In this document: positions 1 to 8,379 of the stretch, piece after piece
How positions within the stretch are numbered: position 1 is the stretch's first letter
Layout of the letters: every line of letters begins with the position of its first letter
NCBI RefSeq assembly: GCF_002423035.1
Contig: NZ_DIUM01000117.1
Coordinates: forward strand, 15,215 to 42,968
Direction of reading: 5' to 3'
Origin: Thiocapsa sp. UBA6158
Lineage (GTDB): Bacteria > Pseudomonadota > Gammaproteobacteria > Chromatiales > Chromatiaceae
Length of the DNA stretch: 27,754 nucleotides
The notes under the pieces: generated by a model
Database searches by the model: none
What the model saw: only the letters and a program-made list of their open reading frames with translations
Told to the model about the DNA's origin: nothing
Translations under genes and position numbers: made by a program

Positions 1-128
1 CCGTGCACGCGCACGATACCGTCGGTCAAGCTGACGATGGTGCCTTCGGTCCGCGCCTCGGTCTGAAGATCGAGCTTCTCGATCTTTTGTTTGATGAGAT
101 CGCTGATCTCGGAAGGATTCAGTTGCAT
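1..128 (-). CDS. atpA: ATP synthase F1 subunit alpha, N-terminal part only
   Basis: This is the first 42 codons of the F1 alpha subunit, the non-catalytic nucleotide-binding partner of beta in the ATP synthase head. The protein starts MQLNPSEISDLIKQKIEKLD and continues with TEGTIVSLTDGIVRVHG, which is the alpha N-terminus (delta-binding helix, then the start of the beta-barrel). The gene runs off the left edge, so the Walker motif cannot be seen. The ATG at 126-128 lies 13 nt after the atpH stop, in the usual atpH-atpA order. Identity is secure despite the truncation. Confidence 0.95.
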   Translation of the reverse strand, partial: MQLNPSEISDLIKQKIEKLDLQTEARTEGTIVSLTDGIVRVH

Positions 129-141
129 GGCGGTGTCCCGT

Positions 142-681
142 TCAGAATTGCAATGCGTGAGCCAGTTGCTTGAGCTTGCCGCGGACCGAGTCGTCGATGA
201 CGAGGTCCCCGGCGCGAATCTCGATCCCGCCGATCAGGGCGCTGTCGGTCTCGACGGTGACCTCGACCTGCCCGCCGAAGCGCTTCGCGAGTGCGGCGGA
301 AACCGCCGCCTGCTCGGACTCGCTCACGTCGAATGCGCTGCGAATCAGGACGTGGCGCACGCCTTGGTCGGCAGTGCGGCTCGCCTCGAAGAGGCGTCTG
401 ATCTCGGGCAATGCCGCAAGCCTGGCGTTCTCGGTCAGCAACCCCAGGAGGTTGGATGCCTCGGGCAGGAGATCATCACCGCAGACCTCGAGGATAATGT
501 CGCGGATGCGCTCGCGGGGCACGTTCGGGTTGGCGATCTGCTCGGCCATCTGGGGATCGCCCACGACGGCCGAGAGCATCTCGAGAGCCTGCGACCAAGC
601 GTCCAACTGACCAACCTCTTTCGCGCGCTCGAACACGGCCTCTGCGTAAGGCCGCGCGATGGTGGTGATGTCTCCGGCCAT
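142..681 (-). CDS. atpH: ATP synthase F1 subunit delta
   Basis: The delta subunit belongs to the peripheral stalk and joins the b subunits to the top of the F1 head. The 179 residues match the family length. The N-terminus (TTIARPYAEAVFERAKE) is the typical helical start, and the C-terminal part (ALIGGIEIRAGDLVIDDSVRGKL) is the conserved family signature. The ATG at 679-681 lies 9 nt after the atpF stop, with AGGA-like pairing upstream. It sits between atpF and atpA as in most proteobacterial atp operons. It acts on the cytoplasmic face of the inner membrane. Nothing unusual was seen. Confidence 0.97.
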   Translation of the reverse strand: MAGDITTIARPYAEAVFERAKEVGQLDAWSQALEMLSAVVGDPQMAEQIANPNVPRERIRDIILEVCGDDLLPEASNLLGLLTENARLAALPEIRRLFEASRTADQGVRHVLIRSAFDVSESEQAAVSAALAKRFGGQVEVTVETDSALIGGIEIRAGDLVIDDSVRGKLKQLAHALQF

Positions 682-690
682 GGGTGGTCC

Positions 691-1161
691 TTAAAGCTGC
701 TTGGCGAACGATTCGACGAGGCCCTGGTGCGCCTTGATGTCGATCTCCTTCTGGAGGATCTTCTCGGCGGCGGCGACGGCAAGTGTCGCGACCCGCTCGC
801 GAAGCTCTTCGCGGGCACGGTTGGTCTCCCGGTCGATCTCGGCTTGTGCGGCCGCAACGACACGACCGCTCTCGCTGCGCGCGTCGGCCTTAGCCTCCTC
901 GACGATCTCGGTTGCCCGCTTCTGAGCCTGCGCGACGATATCGGCCGCGGCGGCCTTGGCGTCCTTGATGAGGACGAGGGCACGCTGCTCCCCGAGCGCC
1001 TTTTCTTGATGACCGCGCTCGGCCGCGGCGAGGCCTTCGGCGATCTTCGCCTTGCGCTCGGCCAGGGCCGTAACGATCGGCGGCCAGATAAACTTCATGC
1101 AGAACCCGACGAACACCGCGAAGGCGATCATCTGGGCAAACAGGGTCAGATTGATATTCAT
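691..1161 (-). CDS. atpF: ATP synthase Fo subunit b
   Basis: Subunit b forms the dimeric peripheral stalk. The 156-residue protein has one N-terminal membrane segment (about residues 5-27, beginning NLTLFAQMIAFAVFVGF). A long charged helix rich in Ala, Glu, Lys and Arg follows and would form the coiled-coil stalk. The motif FIWPPIVTALAERKAKI after the membrane segment is characteristic of the family. The length equals that of the enterobacterial protein. An 80-nt gap separates it from atpE upstream, and 9 nt separate it from atpH downstream. Confidence 0.97.
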   Translation of the reverse strand: MNINLTLFAQMIAFAVFVGFCMKFIWPPIVTALAERKAKIAEGLAAAERGHQEKALGEQRALVLIKDAKAAAADIVAQAQKRATEIVEEAKADARSESGRVVAAAQAEIDRETNRAREELRERVATLAVAAAEKILQKEIDIKAHQGLVESFAKQL

Positions 1162-1241
1162 AGCGTTGCCTCGTGCCTATGCCTCATACCGCGTCCGGGA
1201 ACAGGGCCAGGAGCCTCGACCCCGGCGAAGTGGGATGGGTG

Positions 1242-1493
1242 TCAGGCAGCGAACATCACGAACAGACCCATGGCGATCGCGATGACGGGCAGCGCGTCGA
1301 CCAGACCCATGACGATAAAGAATTGGGTGCGGAGCATCGGGATCAGCTCGGGCTGGCGGGCTGCACCTTCGAGAAAGCGCCCACCCAGGATACCGATACC
1401 CACGCCGGCGCCGACCGCACCGAGACCCAGCATCAAGCCTGCACCGATGAACTTGATGACGTCGGCGAACAGGTTAGCGACTTCGAGTTCCAT
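1242..1493 (-). CDS. atpE: ATP synthase Fo subunit c (proteolipid)
   Basis: Subunit c is the ion-translocating proteolipid that makes the membrane rotor ring. The 83 residues form two membrane helices joined by the polar loop ARQPELIP (about residues 45-52). The first helix carries the GxGxGxG-type packing motif. The essential carboxylate is Asp66 in GLVDALP, as expected of a proton-type ring. The start has a strong GGAGAG ribosome site. The 43-nt leader before the ATG contains a T-rich run and an AACATCG/TTAATTACT stretch, reminiscent of the translation enhancer known before E. coli atpE. That would help make many copies of c, but this is inferred from resemblance only. Confidence 0.97.
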   Translation of the reverse strand: MELEVANLFADVIKFIGAGLMLGLGAVGAGVGIGILGGRFLEGAARQPELIPMLRTQFFIVMGLVDALPVIAIAMGLFVMFAA

Positions 1494-1536
1494 GATTCTC
1501 TCCAGTAATTAACGATGTTAGAGCAGAAAAAACGGT

Positions 1537-2406
1537 TTAGTGATGCTCCTGGTGGGCCATGTCGAGATAGACGATGGTCAACACCATGAAGATGAACGCC
1601 TGCAGCGTGATGATGAGGATATGGAACACGGCCCAGACGAACTGCAGCATGCCGCCGGTGATGTTCAGTACCATACTGCTGCCGTAGAGGAGCGCGATCA
1701 GGATGAAGATCATCTCGCCTGCATACATGTTGCCGAATAGACGCAGTGCCAGCGAGAGTGGCTTCGAAAGGAGACTGATGCCCTCGAGCAAAAGGTTGGC
1801 AGGCATGCCCCATTTGCCGAATGGCTGCATGGTCAGCTCGGCGGCGAAGCCCCCGACGCCCTTCATCTTGACGCTGTAATAGAGCACGAGACCGAAAACC
1901 ACCAGCGCCATGCCGAAGGTGGCATTCGGATCGGTCGTCGGCACGATGCGCAGAAAGACATGATGCGGGTCGGCACCGAACAACGACATGAACTGACCGA
2001 AAAGATACGGAATCAGATCGACCGGAATCAGGTCCATCAGGTTCATCAGGAAGACCCAGGCGAAGATCGTCAGCGCCAGAGGTCCGACCAGCGGATTCTT
2101 GGCTGTGAAGGATCCCCGAACATTCTCTTCGACGAAATCGACGATCCATTCCACGAAATTCTGAGCCGCGCCCGGTACACCGGCGGTCACCTGCTCGGCT
2201 ACGCGCCGGAAGAACCAGATGAATAGATATCCGAGGAGGATCGAAAAGAACATGGTGTCGACGTTGATCGCCCAGAATCCCATCTCGGCGGCCTCGGCAC
2301 TGGAATGCGCGAAACCGAAACCATGCTCGGGATGAACGCCGAGCGTCAGGTTGGTGAGATGGTGCTGGATATAAGCCTGGGAGGTGAGCGTTTCGGAAGC
2401 AGCCAT
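1537..2406 (-). CDS. atpB: ATP synthase Fo subunit a
   Basis: Subunit a forms the two proton half-channels beside the c ring. Several membrane helices are visible, and the helix SLALRLFGNMYAGEMIF carries the essential stator arginine (about Arg222 from the chosen start). The reading frame extends to 2451, inside atpI. The start at 2404-2406 (MAASETLTSQAYIQHH) is preferred because it has a GAGAGAC ribosome site and begins 10 nt after the atpI stop. The product is then 289 residues, close to the family norm. The two-His stretch after the start is typical of proteobacterial AtpB. Confidence 0.96.
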   Translation of the reverse strand: MAASETLTSQAYIQHHLTNLTLGVHPEHGFGFAHSSAEAAEMGFWAINVDTMFFSILLGYLFIWFFRRVAEQVTAGVPGAAQNFVEWIVDFVEENVRGSFTAKNPLVGPLALTIFAWVFLMNLMDLIPVDLIPYLFGQFMSLFGADPHHVFLRIVPTTDPNATFGMALVVFGLVLYYSVKMKGVGGFAAELTMQPFGKWGMPANLLLEGISLLSKPLSLALRLFGNMYAGEMIFILIALLYGSSMVLNITGGMLQFVWAVFHILIITLQAFIFMVLTIVYLDMAHQEHH

Positions 2407-2416
2407 CGATCGTCTC

Positions 2417-2797
2417 TCACTTCGTGGTTCGTTCGGGCGTTTGAGCCGCAATCAGGGTCGGGATGACCTGGACCGCGAGATAGGCGCCAAGCAACACCGG
2501 GAGGTTAAGGTCGTCCAGGGTCACGAAGGCGATCGTGAACAAGCCTAGAATCAATACGATCTTCAAGATCTCGGCACCGTAAATACGCATAACCAAGCGC
2601 GCGGGCTCCGGGGCGCGATAACCGCGAAAGACCAGGGCCGCGAATAAGGCATTGGCCGCCAGGCAAGAGCCGGCCCCGATCAGGACCGAGACGGCAACCG
2701 AGACGCCGAACGGGAGGGCGAATACCACCGAGGCCAAGCCAAGGAGACTCTGGAGTTTCAGGACCCTTTTGGCATGGAGCGTGTCCGGTTGATGCAT
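2417..2797 (-). CDS. atpI: ATP synthase accessory subunit I
   Basis: AtpI is a small membrane protein linked to c-ring assembly or Mg2+ handling, and it is not essential in most species. The 126-residue product has four hydrophobic segments (about residues 18-34, 36-56, 72-92 and 95-115), in line with the family. It is the first gene of the atp operon and lies about 37 nt downstream of the transcription start predicted from the promoter at 2841-2869. The start at 2797 (MHQPDTLHAKRVLKLQ) is the first ATG in the frame. The assignment rests on position, size and topology more than on sharp motifs. Confidence 0.9.
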   Translation of the reverse strand: MHQPDTLHAKRVLKLQSLLGLASVVFALPFGVSVAVSVLIGAGSCLAANALFAALVFRGYRAPEPARLVMRIYGAEILKIVLILGLFTIAFVTLDDLNLPVLLGAYLAVQVIPTLIAAQTPERTTK

Positions 2798-2840
2798 CAG
2801 ATCGTCATGGTTTGGTTGAGCACACCGCTCACCGGCGCGC

Positions 2841-2869
2841 AGTATAAGGGGTTACGCATATAGGGTCAA
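2841..2869 (-). promoter_or_regulatory. sigma70 promoter of the atp operon
   Basis: Read on the minus strand, a -35 box TTGACC (2864-2869) is followed after exactly 17 nt by a -10 box TATACT (2841-2846). Each box differs from consensus at one position, and the spacing is optimal. Transcription should start near 2834, giving a leader of about 37 nt to the atpI ATG. It lies just downstream of the parB terminator-like hairpin, so the atp genes form their own transcription unit. Confidence 0.8.
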
Positions 2870-2917
2870 CGCGCTGTCGGCGTTCCGGCAGCGGCCTGAA
2901 ACGATCCTCATGATTGA

Positions 2918-2949
2918 TTAAAACAATAAACCCGGTGGCCGACTCGGGT
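2918..2949 (-). terminator. possible Rho-independent terminator after parB
   Basis: On the minus strand a 5-bp stem ACCCG/CGGGT with a 10-nt loop is followed by the T-rich run TTATTGTTTT. It lies 25 nt after the parB stop and before the atp promoter. The stem is short, so this is a weak call supported mainly by position and the T tract. Confidence 0.4.
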
Positions 2950-2973
2950 CTGCAGGAGACGCGGTGGAGCGAA

Positions 2974-3903
2974 TCACTTGATGTGGGCCAGGATACCGTC
3001 GAGCTCGTCGAGGCTGTTGTAGGCGATTACGAGCTTGCCGGCACCGCGATTGCCCTGCTGGATCTGTACCCGCGCCCCGAGCTTGTCGGTCAGATCGGTC
3101 TGAAGCCTGCGGATGTTGGGATCGAGATCGGGCTTGTGCTCGGAGCCCACGAGGGCCTCGCCGGATTGCTGGATCCGGCGCACCAGGCGCTCGGTCTCGC
3201 GCACCGAGAGTCCACCCCGCACCACCTGTGCCGCGGTCGTACTCTGGTCATGCCCCCGCAGACCGAGCAGTGCGCGGGCATGGCCCATCTCCAGCAGTCC
3301 CTTCTCCAGAAAGTCGCGGACGTCCGGGTTGAGATCCAGCAAACGCAGCAGGTTGGTCACCATCGAGCGCGACTTGCCCAGCGCATCGGCGATCTGCTGA
3401 TGGGTCAGGCTGAATTCCTTGAGCAACCGCTCGAGCGCCCCGGCCTCTTCCAACGGATTCAGATCAGCGCGCTGGATGTTCTCGATGAGTCCGATCGCAA
3501 GTGCGGCCTGCTCGTCGACCTCCCGCACCACGACCGGGATCTCGGCGAGACCGGCCTGCTGGCAGGCTCGCCAGCGCCGCTCCCCGGCGATGATCTCGTA
3601 GCTCTCCCCGGCCAACTGGCGAACCACGATCGGCTGGATGACACCTTGGGCGAGGATCGAGTCGGAGAGCTCGCGCAAGGCATCGGGGTCGAAGTCGTGG
3701 CGGGGCTGGTAGCGTCCGGGCCGGATGCACTCCACGGGCAGGCGGGTAATGCGCTCGCTCCCCTGCGCACCGACCTCGGGGGCGGACGACTCCTCATCCG
3801 GGCTCGACACCGCGACCATCGGCGCACGTGCAGCGCCGAGCAGTGCATCGAGCCCGCGACCCAGCCCCTTCTTCTTCGGCGGTGATTTCTGCTCGCTATC
3901 CAT
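2974..3903 (-). CDS. parB: chromosome partitioning protein ParB
   Basis: ParB is the CTP-dependent clamp that loads at parS sites and partners ParA in chromosome segregation. The N-terminus holds the ParA-contact motif KKGLGRGLDALL. Next comes the CTP-binding domain with YQPRHDFD and the GERRWRA arginine motif (about residues 107-113), followed by the helix-turn-helix LTHQQIADALGKSRSMVTNL. The end is a C-terminal dimerisation region. A GTG at 3909 is possible, but the ATG at 3901-3903 is preferred because GAGG lies 9 nt upstream, overlapping the parA stop. The product is then 309 residues. No parS sequence was noticed near the gene. Confidence 0.96.
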   Translation of the reverse strand: MDSEQKSPPKKKGLGRGLDALLGAARAPMVAVSSPDEESSAPEVGAQGSERITRLPVECIRPGRYQPRHDFDPDALRELSDSILAQGVIQPIVVRQLAGESYEIIAGERRWRACQQAGLAEIPVVVREVDEQAALAIGLIENIQRADLNPLEEAGALERLLKEFSLTHQQIADALGKSRSMVTNLLRLLDLNPDVRDFLEKGLLEMGHARALLGLRGHDQSTTAAQVVRGGLSVRETERLVRRIQQSGEALVGSEHKPDLDPNIRRLQTDLTDKLGARVQIQQGNRGAGKLVIAYNSLDELDGILAHIK

Positions 3904-3914
3904 GGCCACCCGCC

Positions 3915-4703
3915 TCAGGCCGCGGACTTGCGCGTCTCGCGACGACGCAGCAGCTCGCTGGCGAGCGCGAGATAGGCCACTGCACCCTTGGACGCCGGAT
4001 CATAGAGAAGGGCAGGTAGACCGTGACTGGGTGCCTCGGCCAGACGCACGTTGCGCGGGATGATGGTGCGATAGACCTGATCCTTGAAATGGGTGACGAG
4101 CTGGGTCGAGACCTGATTGGCGAGGTTGTTGCGCGGGTCGTGCATGGTGCGCAGGATCCCCTCGACGCGCAGCTCCGGATTGCGGTTGGCGCGGATCTGC
4201 TCGATGGTGTCCATGAGTGCCGACAGGCCCTCCAGCGCGTAATACTCGCACTGGATCGGGATCAGGACGCCCCCGGCCGCAACCAAGGCATTCACCGTGA
4301 GCATGTTGAGCGACGGCGGACAATCGACGATGACCAGCTCGTAGTCCTCGCGCGCATCGGCCAGCACCCGCGCGAAACGACGTTCGCGGTCCGGCGAGTC
4401 GATCAGTCCGATCTCGGCTGCGGTCAGATCGCCGTTGGCCGGCAGTAGATCGAAGCCCGGCGCGGGGTCCTCGACACGACACAGACAGTCGGCCAAGGTC
4501 ACGTCGCCGAGCAGCAGATCGCAGGTCGAATTGGCGAGGTTGTGCTTGTCGACCCCGCAGCCCATGGTGGCGTTGCCCTGCGGGTCGAGGTCGACCAGCA
4601 GGACGCGCCGCTTGAGCGATGCCAGCGAGGCCGCCAGATTGACCGCTGTCGTGGTCTTGCCGACGCCGCCCTTCTGGTTGGCAATGGCGATGATGTTGAC
4701 CAT
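3915..4703 (-). CDS. parA: chromosome partitioning ATPase ParA (Soj)
   Basis: ParA is the deviant Walker ATPase that binds nucleoid DNA and moves ParB-parS complexes. The deviant Walker A motif KGGVGKTT follows MVNIIAIANQ directly, and LLVDLDPQGNAT (Walker A') and VIVDCPPSL (Walker B) are both visible. The open frame reaches a GTG at 4718, inside rsmG. The ATG at 4701-4703 is preferred because it gives the standard N-terminus, and it lies 7 nt after the rsmG stop. The product is 262 residues, the usual size for a chromosomal ParA. It is followed by parB after 11 nt. Confidence 0.96.
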   Translation of the reverse strand: MVNIIAIANQKGGVGKTTTAVNLAASLASLKRRVLLVDLDPQGNATMGCGVDKHNLANSTCDLLLGDVTLADCLCRVEDPAPGFDLLPANGDLTAAEIGLIDSPDRERRFARVLADAREDYELVIVDCPPSLNMLTVNALVAAGGVLIPIQCEYYALEGLSALMDTIEQIRANRNPELRVEGILRTMHDPRNNLANQVSTQLVTHFKDQVYRTIIPRNVRLAEAPSHGLPALLYDPASKGAVAYLALASELLRRRETRKSAA

Positions 4704-4710
4704 AGGGGAC

Positions 4711-5376
4711 TCAGTCACTCCGAAGCTCGATCAGGTGGCGCTCGACATCGAGGAAGGGGATACGCAGCGGGTGGACGTGCACGGACCCATGCGACAGGTC
4801 TTGCATGCGCGCGACGTCGTCGAGGTCGCGCCCCTTCATGAGAAGCAGTCGGCCCGGACGCGCCAGCAGATCCCGGTGAGCGGCGCCGAGCAGATCGGCG
4901 GCCGCGACGGCTCGACTCGCTATGGTACTGAAGTTTCGCCCCGGCCGGTATGTCTCCATCCGGGCATGGACCGTCTCGACGTTGTCGAGCCGCAGCTCCA
5001 GGACCGCCTGGCGGACGAATCGCAGCTTCTTTTGGTTGCTGTCGAGCAGCCAAAAGCGACGCTGCGGCTCGACGATCGCCAGCGGCAGCCCGGGCAGACC
5101 GGCGCCCGTGCCGAGGTCCAGGACGCTCGCGCCGAACAGAAACGGCGCAACCGCGAGGCTGTCGAGCAGATGCCTGGAGACCATCTCGAGCGGATCGCGC
5201 ACCGCGGTCAGGTTGTAGGCCCGGTTCCAGCGCGCCAGGAGGGCGATGAGATGCAGCAGGCGCTCTTGCGCAGTGCCGTCCAATGCGAGACCCAGCTGGG
5301 TTGCACCTCGGGACAGGCGATCGGACAGGTCCGAGGCCGGCGCGCCTTCGGTCGCGTCGAGGGGTGCGGTCGTCAT
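4711..5376 (-). CDS. rsmG: 16S rRNA (guanine527-N7)-methyltransferase RsmG
   Basis: RsmG (GidB) methylates N7 of G527 in the 530 loop of 16S rRNA using S-adenosylmethionine. Its loss gives low-level streptomycin resistance in many bacteria. The SAM-binding motif is VLDLGTGAGLPGLPLAI (about residues 85-101), preceded by the family signature WNRAYNLTAVRDPLEMVSRH. The ATG at 5374-5376 overlaps the mnmG stop as ATGA, so translation is probably coupled. The 221-residue length is normal. The order mnmG-rsmG-parA-parB is the classic arrangement. Confidence 0.96.
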   Translation of the reverse strand: MTTAPLDATEGAPASDLSDRLSRGATQLGLALDGTAQERLLHLIALLARWNRAYNLTAVRDPLEMVSRHLLDSLAVAPFLFGASVLDLGTGAGLPGLPLAIVEPQRRFWLLDSNQKKLRFVRQAVLELRLDNVETVHARMETYRPGRNFSTIASRAVAAADLLGAAHRDLLARPGRLLLMKGRDLDDVARMQDLSHGSVHVHPLRIPFLDVERHLIELRSD

Positions 5377-7250
5377 CAGGCGCAGCGTCGTCGGAGGTGG
5401 ATCAGCAGCAGCGACACCGCCGCCGGGGTTACGCCGGGGATACGTGCGGCCTGACCCAGGGTATGCGGTCGCACCCGATTGAGCTTCTCGCGCACCTCGG
5501 TCGAGAGACCGCGCACCTGATCGAAGTCGAAATCCTCGGGCAGCGCTCGGGCGTCCTGATCACAATGACGGTCGATCTCGTCGCGTTGGCGCTCGATGTA
5601 ACCCTGATAACGTGCCTGGATCTCGAGCTGCTCGGTGACCTCGGCGGGCAGAGGCTCGGGCGGATCGCCGGCAAGTGCAGCAACCCCGGCATAGCCGACA
5701 TTCGGGCGGGCGAGCAGCTCGGAGGCGCGCACCTCGCGCCGCAGCGGCTCGCCGAGGATACGCTCGGCGAGCGCCTGATCGACCCGCTCGGGACGTACGA
5801 AGGTCTCGCGCAGGCGCTGGCGCTCGCGCTCGATCGCCTCGCGCTTGTCCTCGAAACGACGCCACTGCGCATCGCCGACCAGGCCGAGCCGTCGGCCCGA
5901 CTCGGTCAGGCGCAGGTCGGCGTTGTCCTCGCGCAGCATCAGCCGATATTCGGCGCGACTGGTGAACATCCGGTAGGGCTCGGCCGTCCCGCGCGTGATG
6001 AGATCGTCGACCATGACGCCGAGATAGGCCTCGTCGCGCCGCGGCAGCCAAGGGTCGCGGCCCTGCACCTGGAGTGCCGCGTTGACCCCGGCCAGCAGGC
6101 CCTGCGCTGCAGCCTCCTCGTAGCCGGTCGTTCCGTTGATCTGGCCTGCGAAGTAGAGACCCTGGATATGGCGGGTCTCCAAGGAGGGCTTCAGATCGCG
6201 CGGATCGAAGAAGTCGTACTCGATCGCATAGCCCGGGCGGGTGATATGGGCCTGCTCGAATCCGACGATCGAGCGCACCAGTGCCTGCTGGATATCGAAA
6301 GGCAGGCTGGTGGAGATGCCGTTGGGATAGACCTCATGGGTCTCGAGCCCCTCGGGCTCGACGAAGATCTGATGCGACGTCTTCTCGGCGAAGCGCACCA
6401 CCTTGTCCTCGATCGAGGGACAATAGCGCGGTCCGACGCCGGCGATGACGCCGGTGTAGAGCGGCGAGCGCGAGAGGCCCGAATGGATGATCTCGTGGGT
6501 CCGCGCGTTGGTATGGGTGATGTAACAGCTCACCTGGCGCGGATGATCGCTTGCGCTACCCATGTAGGAGAAGACCGGCACGGGCTCGTCGCCGGGCTGC
6601 TCGGCCAGGCGTGCGAAATCGATGCTCCGCCCGTCGATGCGCGGCGGCGTGCCCGTCTTGAGCCGCTCGACGCGAAACGGCAGCTCGCGCAGGCGCCGCG
6701 AGAGGGCATTCGACGGTGGATCGCCGGCCCGTCCACCCTCATAGTTGGAGAGTCCGATATGGATGCGACCGCCCAGGAAGGTCCCGACCGTGAGCACGAC
6801 CGCATGTGCCCGAAAGCGCAACCCCATCTGAGTCTCGACGCCGACGACCCGGTCCTGCTCGATCAGCAGGTCTTCGACCGACTGTTGGAAGAGTGTGAGT
6901 CCGGGCTGGTTCTCGACCGCCGAGCGCACCGCAGCCTTGTAGAGGATGCGATCGGCCTGGGCGCGTGTCGCCCGCACCGCCGGACCCTTGCTGGCATTGA
7001 GGATGCGAAACTGGATGCCGCCGCGATCCGCCGCACGGGCCATCAACCCGCCCAGGGCGTCGATCTCCTTGACCAAATGGCCCTTGCCGATACCCCCGAT
7101 GGCCGGGTTACAGCTCATCTGGCCGACCGTTTCGATATTCTGGGTCAGGAGGAGCGTGCGCAGGCCGCAGCGGGCCGCCGCAAGCGCCGCCTCGGTGCCC
7201 GCGTGACCGCCGCCCACCACCACTACGTCGTAAGGATCGCCGACCATCAT
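5376..7250 (-). CDS. mnmG: tRNA uridine-5-carboxymethylaminomethyl modification enzyme MnmG (GidA)
   Basis: MnmG is the FAD-dependent partner of MnmE that installs the cmnm5 group on the wobble uridine of several tRNAs. The Rossmann FAD motif VVVVGGGHAGTEAA lies at residues 9-22, and the signature GQMSCNPAIGGIGKGHLVKE follows near residue 45. The second signature GPRYCPSIEDKVVRF is also present. The C-terminal helical domain is complete. The length of 624 matches the family. The start may be the ATG at 7250 or the adjacent one at 7247, and no clear ribosome site decides between them. It is the first gene of the minus-strand run and divergent from moxR. Confidence 0.97.
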   Translation of the reverse strand: MMVGDPYDVVVVGGGHAGTEAALAAARCGLRTLLLTQNIETVGQMSCNPAIGGIGKGHLVKEIDALGGLMARAADRGGIQFRILNASKGPAVRATRAQADRILYKAAVRSAVENQPGLTLFQQSVEDLLIEQDRVVGVETQMGLRFRAHAVVLTVGTFLGGRIHIGLSNYEGGRAGDPPSNALSRRLRELPFRVERLKTGTPPRIDGRSIDFARLAEQPGDEPVPVFSYMGSASDHPRQVSCYITHTNARTHEIIHSGLSRSPLYTGVIAGVGPRYCPSIEDKVVRFAEKTSHQIFVEPEGLETHEVYPNGISTSLPFDIQQALVRSIVGFEQAHITRPGYAIEYDFFDPRDLKPSLETRHIQGLYFAGQINGTTGYEEAAAQGLLAGVNAALQVQGRDPWLPRRDEAYLGVMVDDLITRGTAEPYRMFTSRAEYRLMLREDNADLRLTESGRRLGLVGDAQWRRFEDKREAIERERQRLRETFVRPERVDQALAERILGEPLRREVRASELLARPNVGYAGVAALAGDPPEPLPAEVTEQLEIQARYQGYIERQRDEIDRHCDQDARALPEDFDFDQVRGLSTEVREKLNRVRPHTLGQAARIPGVTPAAVSLLLIHLRRRCA

Positions 7251-7312
7251 GAAGGGAAACCCAAGTCTATGAGACCACGCAGTTTAACCCAGAAGCCCGC
7301 ACGGATTCCCCT

Positions 7313-8266
7313 ATGGCGATGCATCTGACCCGGCGCGTCCCGCACGAGTCGGCCAGTCTCGGGGAGCGCGTGCTCGAGGCCGCGCGGGCCGTGATCCTCG
7401 GCAAAGACCATGAGCTTCGGCTCGCTTTGGCCTGTCTAATGGCGCGCGGTCATCTCCTGATCGAGGATGTGCCCGGCGTGGGCAAGACCACCCTGGCGCA
7501 CCTGCTCGCACGCCTGCTCGGCCTGGAGTACGCCCGAATCCAGTTCACGAGCGATCTGCTGCCCGCGGACGTGATCGGGGTGTCGGTCTACGATCGGGCC
7601 GCCGAGTCGTTTCGCTTCCATCCCGGACCCGTCTTCTCCCAGCTGGTGCTCGCAGACGAGATCAACCGGGCCACTCCCAAGGCGCAGAGTGCGCTCCTGG
7701 AGGCGATGGAGGAGCGCCAGGTGACGGTCGAGGGCGAGACCCGACCCCTGCCCGAGCCCTTCTTCGTGATTGCGACCCAGAACCCGCTCTTTCAGGTCGG
7801 GACCTTTCCGCTGCCCGAGTCCCAGTTGGATCGGTTCCTGATGCGGATTCGACTCGGCTATCCTGCGGCCGAGCAGGAGAAGGCCCTGCTGGCGGGAGAG
7901 GATCGGCGCACCATGGTCGCGCGTCAACAGCCAGTCCTGATCGGCGGGCAGTTGATGGCGTTGCAACAGAAGGTCGTCGAGGTCCACGCCGCTCCCGCCA
8001 TCATCGAGTATGTCCATGCCATCCTTGCGCTCACGCGCAGCAGCGAGCGGTTCCTGCACGGGCTCTCCCCGCGCGCGGGGCTCGGGATGCTGCGCGCGGC
8101 CAAGGCCTGGGCGCTGCTTTCCGACCGCGATTACGTGATTCCGGAGGACATCCAGGCCGTCCTGCCCTCCTGCGTCGTGCATCGATTGGCGGCCTCGGAG
8201 TATGGGGGGCGGCTCGACGAGGAGGCTGTGGTGAGTGCGATCCTCGATCGTGTCGCGCTCGCTTAA
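7313..8266 (+). CDS. MoxR-family AAA+ ATPase
   Basis: This is a MoxR-type AAA+ ATPase of 317 residues, a family of chaperones that mature or assemble envelope and metalloprotein complexes. Walker A is PGVGKTT (residues 54-60) and Walker B is LVLADEIN (residues 111-118), with DE at 115-116. Sensor 1 is VIATQNP, and SQLDRFLMRI carries the arginine-finger region. The C-terminal lid has the SPRAGLGMLRAAKAWAL signature. It begins 62 bp from the divergent mnmG start. The DUF58 and transglutaminase genes follow on the same strand, the usual MoxR neighbourhood. Its substrate cannot be told from sequence. Confidence 0.93.
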   Translation: MAMHLTRRVPHESASLGERVLEAARAVILGKDHELRLALACLMARGHLLIEDVPGVGKTTLAHLLARLLGLEYARIQFTSDLLPADVIGVSVYDRAAESFRFHPGPVFSQLVLADEINRATPKAQSALLEAMEERQVTVEGETRPLPEPFFVIATQNPLFQVGTFPLPESQLDRFLMRIRLGYPAAEQEKALLAGEDRRTMVARQQPVLIGGQLMALQQKVVEVHAAPAIIEYVHAILALTRSSERFLHGLSPRAGLGMLRAAKAWALLSDRDYVIPEDIQAVLPSCVVHRLAASEYGGRLDEEAVVSAILDRVALA

Positions 8267-8379
8267 GCTGCGTTCGGCGGCACCTACAACCGCGGGAGTA
8301 CAGGCGACCGCTGGGGCGCTACCCATCACCGTCGCGGTTGACGCCGCTTAAGCGAGGATTTTTTGGGTGAGGATCACGC

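Noticed and set aside
2974..7250. A parS site near parAB
   Set aside because: I looked for the palindrome TGTTTCACGTGAAACA in and around parA, parB, rsmG and mnmG and saw no match. It may lie elsewhere on the chromosome.
5283..7328. Long plus-strand reading frame of 681 codons
   Set aside because: It is the antisense of mnmG. The minus frame is a complete known enzyme, so the plus frame is a GC-rich shadow.
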